In this document: positions 51,218-59,888 of the stretch, one piece after another
How positions within the stretch are numbered: the stretch's first letter is position 1
Layout: each line of letters opens with the position of its first letter
Source of the DNA: Paludisphaera soli
GTDB lineage: Bacteria > Planctomycetota > Planctomycetia > Isosphaerales > Isosphaeraceae
DNA: 64,000 nt
Direction: 5' to 3'
NCBI RefSeq assembly: GCF_011064595.1
Contig: NZ_JAALJI010000026.1
Location: 45,377 to 109,376 of the forward strand
The notes under the pieces: generated by a model
Seen by the model: the letters and a program-made list of their open reading frames with translations, nothing else
Told to the model about the DNA's origin: nothing
The model's database searches: none
Translations under genes and position numbers: made by a program

Positions 51218-54200
51218 TCACTCCACGGTCATCACGCCGTTCATGACCATCCAGTGGCCGGGGAAGCTGCAGAGGTATGGGTATCGCCCCGGGGCGTCGG
51301 GGGCCTTGAAGTAGATGACGGCCTCCTTGGCCGGTTCGACGATGTCGACGAAGGCGAGGACGTCGTCGGACTTCGGGATGTAGTTCCTCGCGGCGGCGTC
51401 GGGTTCGGCGATGATCTTGTTGACGAGGTCGCCGACCGAGGCGAGCGTGCCGGGGCGGAGAAGGACCCAGTTGTGGGGGACCACGTCGGGGTTGGCGAAG
51501 GTCAGCCGGATCGTCTCGCCGGCCTTCACCTTGAACGCGGGGACCGTGTAGCTCAGATTCTTGCCCGCCGCGATCTCGACCGCACGGGCCTTGGGGAGCT
51601 TGGCGGCCCAGGGATTGGGGGCCTTCTTGAACTTCAGGGCGGCCATGTCGGCGAGCATCGGATGTGCCGCGATCGTCTTCGGCTCGGGCCGATAGCCCTC
51701 GAAGTCGGTGAACGGCGGGGCGAGCTTGTGCACGGTCGCGAACAGCTCCTGGGGCGGGCCGGCGTCCACGTCCAGCCGGAGGTGGAGGGTGTTCACCGGC
51801 TGAATGTCGGGGATCTCCAGGAACAGCGTGCGGCCGTCGCCGACGACGTGGGCCGCGCGGATCGGCAGGACGTCGTGGCCGGGGGTCCCCGGGTGTCGGC
51901 TGGAATATTCGAGCGAGCCGTAGCCGCCGCTGTAGCGGTAGTTCCAGGCCTGGGCGAAGCACGCGCCTGGCTGGGCGACGACCGCCGGGTCGACCGGGAG
52001 GTTGAACGTCAACACCACGCCGTTCTCGACGGCGCGGATCGACTTCGGAGTCTGCACCGGGTCGCCGGTGTAGCGGAGCCTCTGGAAGCAGCCGTCGAGC
52101 GCCGAGTAGGTCCCCCAGCCGGCCTGGCCGCAGACGTACAACTGGCCGTCGCGCGGGCTGAATCGGCCGCGGTGGATGCCCGAGAGGTAGTCGCCGGGGA
52201 TCGGCACGATCGCCCCTTGAGGCTGGCCGTCGACCTCGTCGCGGAGGACGAAGAAGGCCGCCGCGGCTCCGTACGAGAGGTGGACGAGATTCCCCCGGAA
52301 CGGCGTCCAGCGGTCGCTGACCTCGACCTGCGCGGCGCTGGAGTTGTCGATCCCGCGTGGCAGGTAGACCAGGGGGAGGGCGGGGGGCTGGTCCTCCTTC
52401 GGGCCGGGGTAGCCGTAATGGCCGCCGGGCTTGATTTCGCAGATCTGCGAGGTGGGGACCCATTCGCCCTCGGACTGCGGCACGGTGAGGACGCCGGCCT
52501 TCGTGAGGCCCAGCCCGTCCGGGTTGCGGAAGCCGGTGGCGAGCACCTCCGGGGGGCCGCCGTCGGCCGGGACGCGGAGCACGCCCTGGGGGCCGGACGC
52601 CGTGTAGAAGTCGCCGGCCGCGTCGCGCTCCAGGCCGCACACGAAGTCGTGGCCGGCGGGGGAGGTCGTGTAGGCGTTGTTCACGCAGCGGTGGAAGTCG
52701 GCCTCGCCGTCGCCGTCGAGATCCTGAAGCTCGGTGATCTGATCGCGGCCGACGACGTAGACCTTGTCGTCGGCGACCACCACGCCTTGCGGCTGGTGCA
52801 GGCCCGAGGCGAACCGCCGCCAGGCCACGTTCGCCAGGTCGTCGTTCAGGCCCTCGACCCGCCAGACGTCCCCCTCCATCGTGGCGAGCATCGCCGAGCC
52901 GTCGGACAGGAAGCCGAGCCCGCCGAAGAACATGAGGGCCTTCCACGGGTTCTCGAACGGCGGCTCGATCGTGTCGATCGCGAACGGCCGGGTCGTCCCG
53001 AGCTTGCCGTGCGTCACCAGGACCTGGGGCCACTGGGCCGCGCCGCCTCGGGTCAGGTCGCGGAGCGGGTGCGAGGCGGCCGGGCCGGCCTCGCGGACGA
53101 AGCGGCCGGCGTCGTCCACCCAGGGGGCGTCGAGCCACTCTTCGCCGTCGATCGTGTAGGCGAAGATCACCCGCTTGCCGTGTCGGTAGTACCCCTTGTA
53201 GACGAACGGCTTGTCGGGCGCGGCGCCTTCGGGCTTCGGCAGGGGCTGGCCGACCTGGATCAGTCCCTCCATGAAGCCGTGGCGGACGCTGGAGAAGCGG
53301 ACGAAGCCGTCGGTCCAGAGGGCGTCGTAGGTGAGCGTCTGGGGGTTGAAGCAGGCGGAAAGCTCGCCGGTTTCGCCCAGCCGCAGGCAGACGGCCTTGG
53401 GGACGGAGATCCCCTCGGCGCGGAAGACGCCGCCCAGGACCGAGCCCAGATCGGACTCGTTCCAGCGGCCGTCGGCCCAGGTCGACTCGTTCTGGTTGCC
53501 CCAGTGACCCTGCTTGCCGCCGTCGAGGCCGGGGTACATCGGCAGGAGCGAGGGCGGGTTCGGCTGGCGGCGGAAGAAGTCCGCCTCCTTCGCGTAGAAG
53601 TCGAAGGTCCGGTTCCGATTCACGTGGTCGCCGGCGCTGGTGTAGAACTCGGGTCGGAGCGGCTTCTGGTCGAACGCGAACTCGGCCGGAGCATGACCGT
53701 GGGCGGGGGGCGTGAGCACGGGCGTCGCGGTCCCTTCGGCGCCCAGCGTCAGCAAGAACCGGAAGAGGTCGCTGCGCTCGCGGGGCGACATGGTGGAGGC
53801 CAAGCCCTCGGGCATCAGGGTGCCCAGGGGCTTGGCCTCCTCGATCGAGTCCTTCGCGACCTGCACGACCTCGCCGAAAGCGGCGTCGCGGACCTTGATC
53901 GCGGTCGGCGTCTCCTCGACCTTGTAGCCCTGGAGGAGCCGGCCGTCGTCGAGGGCGAAGGCGAACGCCTCATACCCTTCCTTGACCTTCAGGCGTGGCC
54001 AGAGGACCGACGCGGCGATCTCCTCGGGCGAGGTGGTCCGCACCAGCGTGGTCAGATCGGGGCCGATCGCGCCTCCCTGCTCGCCGACCTTGTGGCAGGA
54101 GAAGCAAGCGAATCGGACGTCCGTGAAGACCGCCGCGCCCCGGGCGGCGTCGCCTTCCGCACGCGCGGAGTCCAGCACGGCGGCGACCTCCAGCGCCTGG

Positions 54201-55261
54201 GCGGGCGAGAGTCCCGCCGCGGCGGCGGCCGGCGCTGGCTCGGGTCGGGGCGGGACCGGCGTCCGGGGGGTGGGCTTCGGACCGGGCGCCGCGCCGTCGA
54301 GTTGCGGGACGAGCCAGTCCAGGCCGTCGAGGTTGTCGCGGAGCCGCTCCTCGGCGTCATCCTGGGTGTGGCCGAGGATGCCGATCCGGCCCTTGTAACC
54401 GCTCTCGCGGATGATGCGGAGCGTCTCCAGGTCGCGTTCGCCCTGGCCGAGCGGCAGGATCTTGCGGCCGATGCGGTCGCCGCCGGGGTCCATGCCGTTG
54501 ATGTTCAGGGCCATCAGGTAGGGCATCATCGTCTGGAGCAAGGGCTTGAGCCGGTCCAGATGGTCGTGGCCGTGGTGCAGGTTGTAGACGAGGCCGACGT
54601 TGCCCACGCCCTCCTTCTTCAATCCTTCGATGATCGCGATCTGGTTCTCCGGCTCGCCGAACCAGCCGCCGTGATTGTAGAGCGCGACGGTGCAGCCGAT
54701 GGCGTCGGCGGCCTCGGCCAGCGGCTTGATCCGCCTCACGCCCTCGGCCACGCGACGATCCTGCTCGGTCCCCTCCGCCTTGTCGGGGCCGAAGTCGGTC
54801 AGCACCCAGAGCTGGGACTTGAGGTGATGCCGCTTGAGCAGGTCCAAGATGCGCCGGGAGTCGTCGTTCAGCTCGGCCGGTCCCCAGAAGGCGGTCAGCT
54901 CGACGCCGTGGCGCTGGAGGGCCGCGACCTCTTCGTCGAAGGTCGGGACGTGCTCAGCCCGCCAGTCGTAGGCGAAATGCTTGAAGCCCAGGCGTTCGAG
55001 CATCGCCGCCCGTTCCTCGGGCCCACGCAGCTTGGAGTCGAACGGGACGATGCACCAGGCCGTGAGGTTGTCGCCTGCGAACAGGCCGGCGCCCGGCTCG
55101 GGCTTCGCTTCCTGGACCGCCGGCTTCGCCTCGTCCTGCGCCCCCGCCTGCTGAAGGACCTGAGCCCGGATGAGATCGGCGGTGAGGAGGCTCACGATCC
55201 CGAGGAGCAGGATCCAGGCGATCGTCCGCGAGCGAGGCCGAGGGGAGGGGCGCTTCGGCAT
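51218..55261 (-). CDS. Multi-domain redox protein: TIM barrel + cytochrome c + propeller + cupredoxin
   Basis: 1347 residues with an N-terminal membrane anchor (residues ~14-32). Residues ~60-315 are a sugar-isomerase-like TIM barrel (LVYNLHHGHDHLD, IGILGHTQDD). After a Pro/Ala linker a heme c site sits at Cys386-x2-Cys389-His390, with typical VPC-type neighbours (GPDLTTLVRTTSPEEIAASVLWP; GTLMPEGLASTMSP). Residues ~540-1130 fit a DUF6797/sorbosone-dehydrogenase-like propeller. The last ~115 residues are an azurin/plastocyanin-like domain with type 1 copper ligands His1263, Cys1331, His1336 and Met1340. Likely an extracytoplasmic oxidoreductase able to pass electrons from heme to copper. Confidence 0.88.
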   Translation of the reverse strand: MPKRPSPRPRSRTIAWILLLGIVSLLTADLIRAQVLQQAGAQDEAKPAVQEAKPEPGAGLFAGDNLTAWCIVPFDSKLRGPEERAAMLERLGFKHFAYDWRAEHVPTFDEEVAALQRHGVELTAFWGPAELNDDSRRILDLLKRHHLKSQLWVLTDFGPDKAEGTEQDRRVAEGVRRIKPLAEAADAIGCTVALYNHGGWFGEPENQIAIIEGLKKEGVGNVGLVYNLHHGHDHLDRLKPLLQTMMPYLMALNINGMDPGGDRIGRKILPLGQGERDLETLRIIRESGYKGRIGILGHTQDDAEERLRDNLDGLDWLVPQLDGAAPGPKPTPRTPVPPRPEPAPAAAAAGLSPAQALEVAAVLDSARAEGDAARGAAVFTDVRFACFSCHKVGEQGGAIGPDLTTLVRTTSPEEIAASVLWPRLKVKEGYEAFAFALDDGRLLQGYKVEETPTAIKVRDAAFGEVVQVAKDSIEEAKPLGTLMPEGLASTMSPRERSDLFRFLLTLGAEGTATPVLTPPAHGHAPAEFAFDQKPLRPEFYTSAGDHVNRNRTFDFYAKEADFFRRQPNPPSLLPMYPGLDGGKQGHWGNQNESTWADGRWNESDLGSVLGGVFRAEGISVPKAVCLRLGETGELSACFNPQTLTYDALWTDGFVRFSSVRHGFMEGLIQVGQPLPKPEGAAPDKPFVYKGYYRHGKRVIFAYTIDGEEWLDAPWVDDAGRFVREAGPAASHPLRDLTRGGAAQWPQVLVTHGKLGTTRPFAIDTIEPPFENPWKALMFFGGLGFLSDGSAMLATMEGDVWRVEGLNDDLANVAWRRFASGLHQPQGVVVADDKVYVVGRDQITELQDLDGDGEADFHRCVNNAYTTSPAGHDFVCGLERDAAGDFYTASGPQGVLRVPADGGPPEVLATGFRNPDGLGLTKAGVLTVPQSEGEWVPTSQICEIKPGGHYGYPGPKEDQPPALPLVYLPRGIDNSSAAQVEVSDRWTPFRGNLVHLSYGAAAAFFVLRDEVDGQPQGAIVPIPGDYLSGIHRGRFSPRDGQLYVCGQAGWGTYSALDGCFQRLRYTGDPVQTPKSIRAVENGVVLTFNLPVDPAVVAQPGACFAQAWNYRYSGGYGSLEYSSRHPGTPGHDVLPIRAAHVVGDGRTLFLEIPDIQPVNTLHLRLDVDAGPPQELFATVHKLAPPFTDFEGYRPEPKTIAAHPMLADMAALKFKKAPNPWAAKLPKARAVEIAAGKNLSYTVPAFKVKAGETIRLTFANPDVVPHNWVLLRPGTLASVGDLVNKIIAEPDAAARNYIPKSDDVLAFVDIVEPAKEAVIYFKAPDAPGRYPYLCSFPGHWMVMNGVMTVE

Positions 55262-55385
55262 GAGTGGACCCTTGGTGACCGGGCGGGGAGGTCGGGGGAT
55301 TCGGCGCGACGGCGGCGACGCGCCTGCACCTCCTCAGGTTATCGCCCCGGCGACCTCGCGGCAATCGGTCGGGCCCCTGCCGGCG

Positions 55386-56798
55386 TCAGCGCGATTCGCG
55401 CCAGTATTCCGGCAGGTCGGCCTTGGTGGCGAGCAGGATCTCCAGGATCGCGCGGCGCTCGTCGGGGGTGCGGCGTGCGAAGGCCGGGGACTGGTCCTGG
55501 CCGGTCAGGACTTCCCACAGGCGGCGGTAGGTCCGCTCCTTGACCGGGGCGGGGAGGTCGTCGAACGCCTTCGAATAGATCAGGTAGCTGCACGGGAACT
55601 GGAACAGCCGGGTCGACAGGTCGAAATCGCGGAGGGAACGCCCCGAATCGTCGCGAGGGCCGCGCGCGGCGAACTCGGCGGCGAACCCCGACGAGCCCTC
55701 GACGCGATCGGTCAGTTCGGCTTCGTCGACGAACAGCATGTATTTCACGATCTGCTCGGCCGGTCCTTCGAACCGACGGGCGGTGCTCTCGGAGATCGTC
55801 CCCTCGGGCTCGCCGAAGGCCTTGTTGATCTCTCTGGCGTATTGCAGGGCGAGCTTGGCCTGGTAGTTCGCCGAGGCGATCAGGTTGTGCATCTTGACCT
55901 GATGCTCCAGCACCATGAGCGCGACGACGTCGCTGTGGGGCGACAGGTACGGCTTGACGTTCAGCCGCTTCGAGAGGTCCAGCAGGCTCTCGGCGGCGCG
56001 GGCGCCGACCGATTCGGCGCCGTCTTCCAGCCTCGTCAGGATGTTCCCCATGTGAGCCTGGGAGCCGGTCGACCCGGTGACGTACCAGCCCCCCCAGCGT
56101 TCCTTGAGGGGGCTCTCGTGGGTGGTGGTGTAGCTCCCCGCGCTGAAGACGGGGCGGCCGTTGGGCTCGGTCGGGATCGAGCGGACGAGGTGCCCCGGCA
56201 CGTCCTGGGTCTTGCCCGAGACGTGGCACTGGAGGCAGTCGTGCGTCCGACGCTCGATCTCGGGCGTTCCGTCCTCGGCCTGTTCGAGCAGGTAGAAGAC
56301 ACCGCCCAGCTCGGGGTCGACGGCCGAGAACTCCAGGGCGTCGCCGCCTTGCACGAAGCCGACGTACACCTCGTCGTTGAAGTAGAGCGCGCGCGGCGTC
56401 CGGGGCGAGATCCGCGAGCCCTGGAAACTCGTCTTGGAGAAGACGAGCACCTGCGAAGAGACCGGGACGTCGAGCGCCTGGAGCACGGCGCGCAGGTAGC
56501 CCTGGGGCCCTTCCTTCGCCAGCAGGACCTGCTTCGAGTCGACGAGCTTCTTGAGCCCGGCGACGGGGTCTTGAGCCTCGGCCGTCATGTAGTTGATCGG
56601 CTCGCGCTCGTAGGGCAGGTCGGCCTTCGCGACGGAGTGGAAGGCCACCAGGGCGGCCGCCATGCATCCTTGCGCCACGACCCGGCGCGCCAGAGCACAT
56701 GGGGCCGATCCCTGGCGGTGGCTTCGTCGGCCGTCCTCGGCAAGGGGCGGGACCGAGGACGGAGGGATGTCAATGATCCATCTTGAATCCTTCATCAC
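55386..56798 (-). CDS. Secreted CxxCH (cytochrome c-like) protein, function unknown
   Basis: 470 residues. A hydrophobic segment at ~43-58 (MAAALVAFHSVAKA) looks like a signal peptide, so the true start may be later than the GTG at 56798 (ATG 56795 also fits). A single heme-binding motif CLQCH lies at ~188-192. The preceding LVFSKTSFQGSRISPRTPRA and ALYFNDEVYVGFVQGG are conserved-looking. I recognise it as a planctomycete-type 'cytochrome c domain' protein without a defined function. The C-terminal RRLWEVLTGQD...ERRAILEILLATK resembles the tails of other PVC cytochromes. Confidence 0.72.
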   Translation of the reverse strand: MMKDSRWIIDIPPSSVPPLAEDGRRSHRQGSAPCALARRVVAQGCMAAALVAFHSVAKADLPYEREPINYMTAEAQDPVAGLKKLVDSKQVLLAKEGPQGYLRAVLQALDVPVSSQVLVFSKTSFQGSRISPRTPRALYFNDEVYVGFVQGGDALEFSAVDPELGGVFYLLEQAEDGTPEIERRTHDCLQCHVSGKTQDVPGHLVRSIPTEPNGRPVFSAGSYTTTHESPLKERWGGWYVTGSTGSQAHMGNILTRLEDGAESVGARAAESLLDLSKRLNVKPYLSPHSDVVALMVLEHQVKMHNLIASANYQAKLALQYAREINKAFGEPEGTISESTARRFEGPAEQIVKYMLFVDEAELTDRVEGSSGFAAEFAARGPRDDSGRSLRDFDLSTRLFQFPCSYLIYSKAFDDLPAPVKERTYRRLWEVLTGQDQSPAFARRTPDERRAILEILLATKADLPEYWRESR

Positions 56799-56969
56799 AC
56801 CGTCAAATTAGCACATCCCGACCCACGAGCGAAAGGACGTCGCGCCCTCATTCCCACTTTGTGCACCTAGGCGGTTCGCGTTGACAGGAATCCTCGCCGA
56901 GAGCTTAATCCGCGTTCGCCCGCGTGAGTGACGCCGCGGGAGCGACCCAGGGAGGGGGGCGACGCCGCG

Positions 56970-58346
56970 ATGAGCCGACGGAAACGTGCGCTGAGGTTGA
57001 TGGTTTACGCGGCCTGGACGGGCCTGCTCGTCCTGGCGCTCCGGTTCGGCGCGACCGCGTTCGACACCAATCCCGAGCATCTCGTCGGCCTGCTGGGCCT
57101 GGCCTATCTCGCCGCCTGGGGGCCGTTCTTCGTCTTCTCGCCGCACGGCCCGGCCGGGACCCTCGGGAGGTTCGCCCTCTGCACGGGGACGCTCGGGCTG
57201 ACCCTCGGCGCGCTGGAGGCCCCCTCGAGCCTGCGGCTGGTGGATTACCGCGTGGTCTTCACCGCCCCCACGCCGCCCTGGCAGCGATCGGGGAACAGGC
57301 CGGATCCGGACCTGATCTACGTCCGACGCCCCCACCAGAAGACTAGGTTCCGCTACGACGGCGCCGAGCTGTACGGCCTCCGCGGCGCGAAGCCCTGGCG
57401 ACGCTACAACTGCGAGCTGGTGACCGACGCCAACGGATTCCGCAACCCGTCCGACGTCGAGCAAGCCGACGTGGTCGTCGTCGGCGACTCGTTCATCGAG
57501 GGGCTGCACGTCGAGGCCGAAGAGTTGATGACGGCCCGGCTCGCCAAACTCCTCGGCCGGAGCGTCGTCAACCTCGGCCGCACCGGATACGGGCCCCAGC
57601 AAGAATGGAACGTCCTCCGGCGGTTCGGAGTCCCTCTGCGGCCCTCGGTCTGCGTCTGGGCCTTCTACGAGGGGAACGACCTTCAGGACCTTCACGAGTA
57701 CGACGCGAACCAGAAGAACCTGCGCTACATCCTGGACGAGCGTCGGGCGGAGAGCGGCTACGGCCGAAGCTTCGTCCGCAACAGCCTCGGGTTCGCGATC
57801 CGGAACTGGCTCCGCCCGGAGCCGACCAGGCCCGCCGAGGCCCACGCCGGCCTCTTCCGCGATGGCGAAGGGGGCCGGACGCCGATCTACTTCGGGACGG
57901 GCATTCAGCACGGAACGGGGGGGCCGGAGTTCCCGCGCGGGAAGTCGGACGAGCTGAAGCGGGTGCGGGGCATCCTGGCCGATGCCCGGGCCCTGTGCCG
58001 CGAGAACGGCGTCGAGCTGGTCGTCGCGTTCGTCCCCGCCAAGCTGCGGGTGTATCGCGACTTCTGCGCGTTCGCACCCGACTCCCCCTGCGTCACCTGG
58101 CCGTCGGACGACCTGCCGGAAGACTTCCGTCGCCTGGTCGAGGGGCTCGGGCCGGACGTGGGGTTCGTGGACCTCACCGGCCCCTTCCGGGCCTCGGCCG
58201 AGGCCGGCGGCCTGGCCTATCTCCCCGACGACACCCACTGGTCCGAGGAGGGCCACCGCCTGGCGGCCGAGGCGCTCGCCCCGGTGCTGGAGCGTCGCCT
58301 CGACCGTCGCGAGGGCGATGCAGGGGCCGCGCTGACGCGTCGTTGA
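56970..58346 (+). CDS. Membrane-anchored SGNH-type protein (AlgJ/AlgX-like)
   Basis: 458 residues. Three N-terminal hydrophobic segments (LMVYAAWTGLLVLALRF, LLGLAYLAAWGPFFVF, LCTGTLGLTLGALE) precede a periplasmic SGNH domain. The nucleophile block is VVVVGDSFIEGL and the Asp-His pair is in DDTHWSEEGHRLAAEAL. AlgJ/AlgX-like proteins O-acetylate exported polysaccharides or transfer acyl groups. I chose ATG 56970 after GGAGGGGGG; an upstream frame from 56928 has no ribosome site. The region 56799-56969 to the divergent gene should hold promoters for both. Confidence 0.8.
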   Translation: MSRRKRALRLMVYAAWTGLLVLALRFGATAFDTNPEHLVGLLGLAYLAAWGPFFVFSPHGPAGTLGRFALCTGTLGLTLGALEAPSSLRLVDYRVVFTAPTPPWQRSGNRPDPDLIYVRRPHQKTRFRYDGAELYGLRGAKPWRRYNCELVTDANGFRNPSDVEQADVVVVGDSFIEGLHVEAEELMTARLAKLLGRSVVNLGRTGYGPQQEWNVLRRFGVPLRPSVCVWAFYEGNDLQDLHEYDANQKNLRYILDERRAESGYGRSFVRNSLGFAIRNWLRPEPTRPAEAHAGLFRDGEGGRTPIYFGTGIQHGTGGPEFPRGKSDELKRVRGILADARALCRENGVELVVAFVPAKLRVYRDFCAFAPDSPCVTWPSDDLPEDFRRLVEGLGPDVGFVDLTGPFRASAEAGGLAYLPDDTHWSEEGHRLAAEALAPVLERRLDRREGDAGAALTRR

Positions 58347-58353
58347 GCCGCGG

Positions 58354-58851
58354 TTAGGCGAGCGAGGCGGACGCGACGACGAACGTCTTGGTCATCATCT
58401 TGCGAAGCAGCATGATCTCCCCGGTGTGCCGCGCCTCGTCCTGCAAGGCGATGAGGAGGGTGCGTCGGGCCGAACGCTCGGGCTTGCCCGGATCGGCCGT
58501 GTCGAGCTGCTCGGGCGTCAGCGCCGCGTAGAGCTCGCGAAGCCGCCGATGCTGCTCGGAAAGGGCCGAGACGACCACCGCCAGCGGCGGCCATTCCTCA
58601 AGGCGGATGTGCGCCGGGTTGCTCTCCCAGCTGAACATCTTGAGCCAGTTCGCTGGCATCTGGGCGGGCGAGCCCAGGGCCCGCGAGGCCAGGAATTCGG
58701 CCACCACGAAGGCGTGGCCGGCGTGCCACAGGCACGAGTTCTGGAGGTTCGGCGGCGCCCATCTTGCGTGGACGTCGTCCAGATCCTTGAGCACGTCGAG
58801 CGTCTTCGTACGGACGTCGTCCCAAAGAGTCAGCAGCGTCTGGTCGGACAT
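58354..58851 (-). CDS. DinB-family protein
   Basis: 165 residues forming a four-helix-bundle DinB/YfiT-like metalloprotein. Candidate metal ligands are His in LWHAGHAFVVAEFL and in EARHTGEIMLLRKM. These proteins are thiol-dependent or metal-dependent small-molecule transferases in known members; the substrate here is unknown. ATG 58851 has GAAAGA upstream. It converges with the SGNH gene with seven bases between. Confidence 0.8.
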   Translation of the reverse strand: MSDQTLLTLWDDVRTKTLDVLKDLDDVHARWAPPNLQNSCLWHAGHAFVVAEFLASRALGSPAQMPANWLKMFSWESNPAHIRLEEWPPLAVVVSALSEQHRRLRELYAALTPEQLDTADPGKPERSARRTLLIALQDEARHTGEIMLLRKMMTKTFVVASASLA

Positions 58852-59189
58852 GGATCTTTCGCGTCGCCCGGATCGTCCCGGGCCACGGCTCCTGCATGGG
58901 GTGGATTGGGTCGACGCCCGCACCCAAGCGGGCCGGATCGACCCAGCAGACACCCTCTAGGGTCGGCCGGAACGCCGAGGATCGCAAGCCCCCTTCGATC
59001 TCCGACCCGGCTCGGGGGGTTCCCAGGACGAGGATCGCCGCGAATAATCTGAACAAATGTCGCGTAGGATCGGCGGATTTTCCTTGCGTCCCGGGCGTGT
59101 CGGTCGGGATGATTTTAGGGATCGAACGCCGGCGCAGGACGCGTGGACCATCTCGAACGCGGGGGGCCGGTTCGCACCGGATCTCGGAC
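58852..59189. other. Divergent intergenic region (338 bases)
   Basis: The region separates the minus-strand DinB gene from the plus-strand small protein at 59190. An AT-richer patch (59042-59070, with AATAATCTGAACAAATG and TAGGAT) is a likely promoter zone for the plus gene, but no paired -35 is clear. An in-frame extension of the plus gene upstream of 59190 has no ribosome site and no motif. Confidence 0.35.
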
Positions 59190-59561
59190 ATGAAATCGAG
59201 CAAGAGCGGCGGCCGTAAGTCCTCGGTCCGCGGGAAGATCGGCGGAGCGGGGGCCGCGGTCGCGGAGGCGAACCCGGTGATCCTCGATTTCGTCCAGAGC
59301 CGCATCGCGGCCTTCAACGGGACCAACGGCGGCGGCGTGGGCGTCCGCAAGGACCGCCACGGATACTCCCTGTTCCGGGAGGACTGCGGCGAGCCCGTGG
59401 CCCGCTTGCGGCCCCAGACCGACGGACGGTTCGCGGTGCTTTACTGGAGCGTCTTCAGCGAGCGATGGCGATCCGTCGGCGACTTCGGCGACGTCATCCT
59501 CGGCCTCGACGACGCCCTCGAATACATCGCCAAGGACCCGATGAACTGCTTCTTCCGCTGA
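59190..59561 (+). CDS. Conserved-looking small protein, function unknown
   Basis: 123 residues. A basic N terminus (MKSSKSGGRKSSVRGKIGG) is followed by a compact domain with VILDFVQSRIAAFNG, GVRKDRHGYSLFREDCGEPVA, FAVLYWSVFSERW and LGLDDALEYIAKDP. The pattern suggests a small alpha/beta fold. I recognise no family. The next gene starts 48 bases later on the same strand, so they are probably cotranscribed. Confidence 0.6.
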   Translation: MKSSKSGGRKSSVRGKIGGAGAAVAEANPVILDFVQSRIAAFNGTNGGGVGVRKDRHGYSLFREDCGEPVARLRPQTDGRFAVLYWSVFSERWRSVGDFGDVILGLDDALEYIAKDPMNCFFR

Positions 59562-59608
59562 GCCCCGGATCAACGCGCGACGACCCCGCGTCCGACAGGA
59601 GGGAGGTC

Positions 59609-59860
59609 TTGGCCCCGGCGTTTTCGGCCGCTCGCTACCAGTCGGGCGATGAGATCCGGGCTGGCGACCGCGTCCTTTGGGCAGGTTCGCCGGGCAGGGT
59701 GCTTATCGTCCTGGGTTCGCCGGAGCCTCCCGAGGAGTGGTCCGGCTTCGCGGCCTGGCTGCGAGAAACCTATGTCTCCGGCTTCCTGGTAGACACGGAG
59801 GCCGCCGGCCTGGTGTTCGGAGACGAGGGCGACGAGGACCTGATCCTGGTCGGTCGGTGA
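59609..59860 (+). CDS. Small acidic protein, function unknown
   Basis: 83 residues from a TTG at 59609, chosen because AGGAGG lies six bases upstream and no ATG is in range. The sequence has SGDEIRAGDRVLWAGSPGRVLIVL, then SGFAAWLRETYVSGFLVDTE and an acidic C terminus (FGDEGDEDLILVGR). The first part suggests a small beta barrel of the kind found in small hypothetical or immunity-like proteins. No family assigned. Converges on glpD with 28 bases between. Confidence 0.55.
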   Translation: MAPAFSAARYQSGDEIRAGDRVLWAGSPGRVLIVLGSPEPPEEWSGFAAWLRETYVSGFLVDTEAAGLVFGDEGDEDLILVGR

Positions 59861-59888
59861 GCGGCCCGGCCGATCAGGGACGAGCCGG

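Noticed and set aside
50840..55543. A 1567-codon plus-strand open frame
   Set aside because: It overlaps the SnoaL-like gene out of frame and is antisense to the 1347-residue redox protein. No domain is visible.
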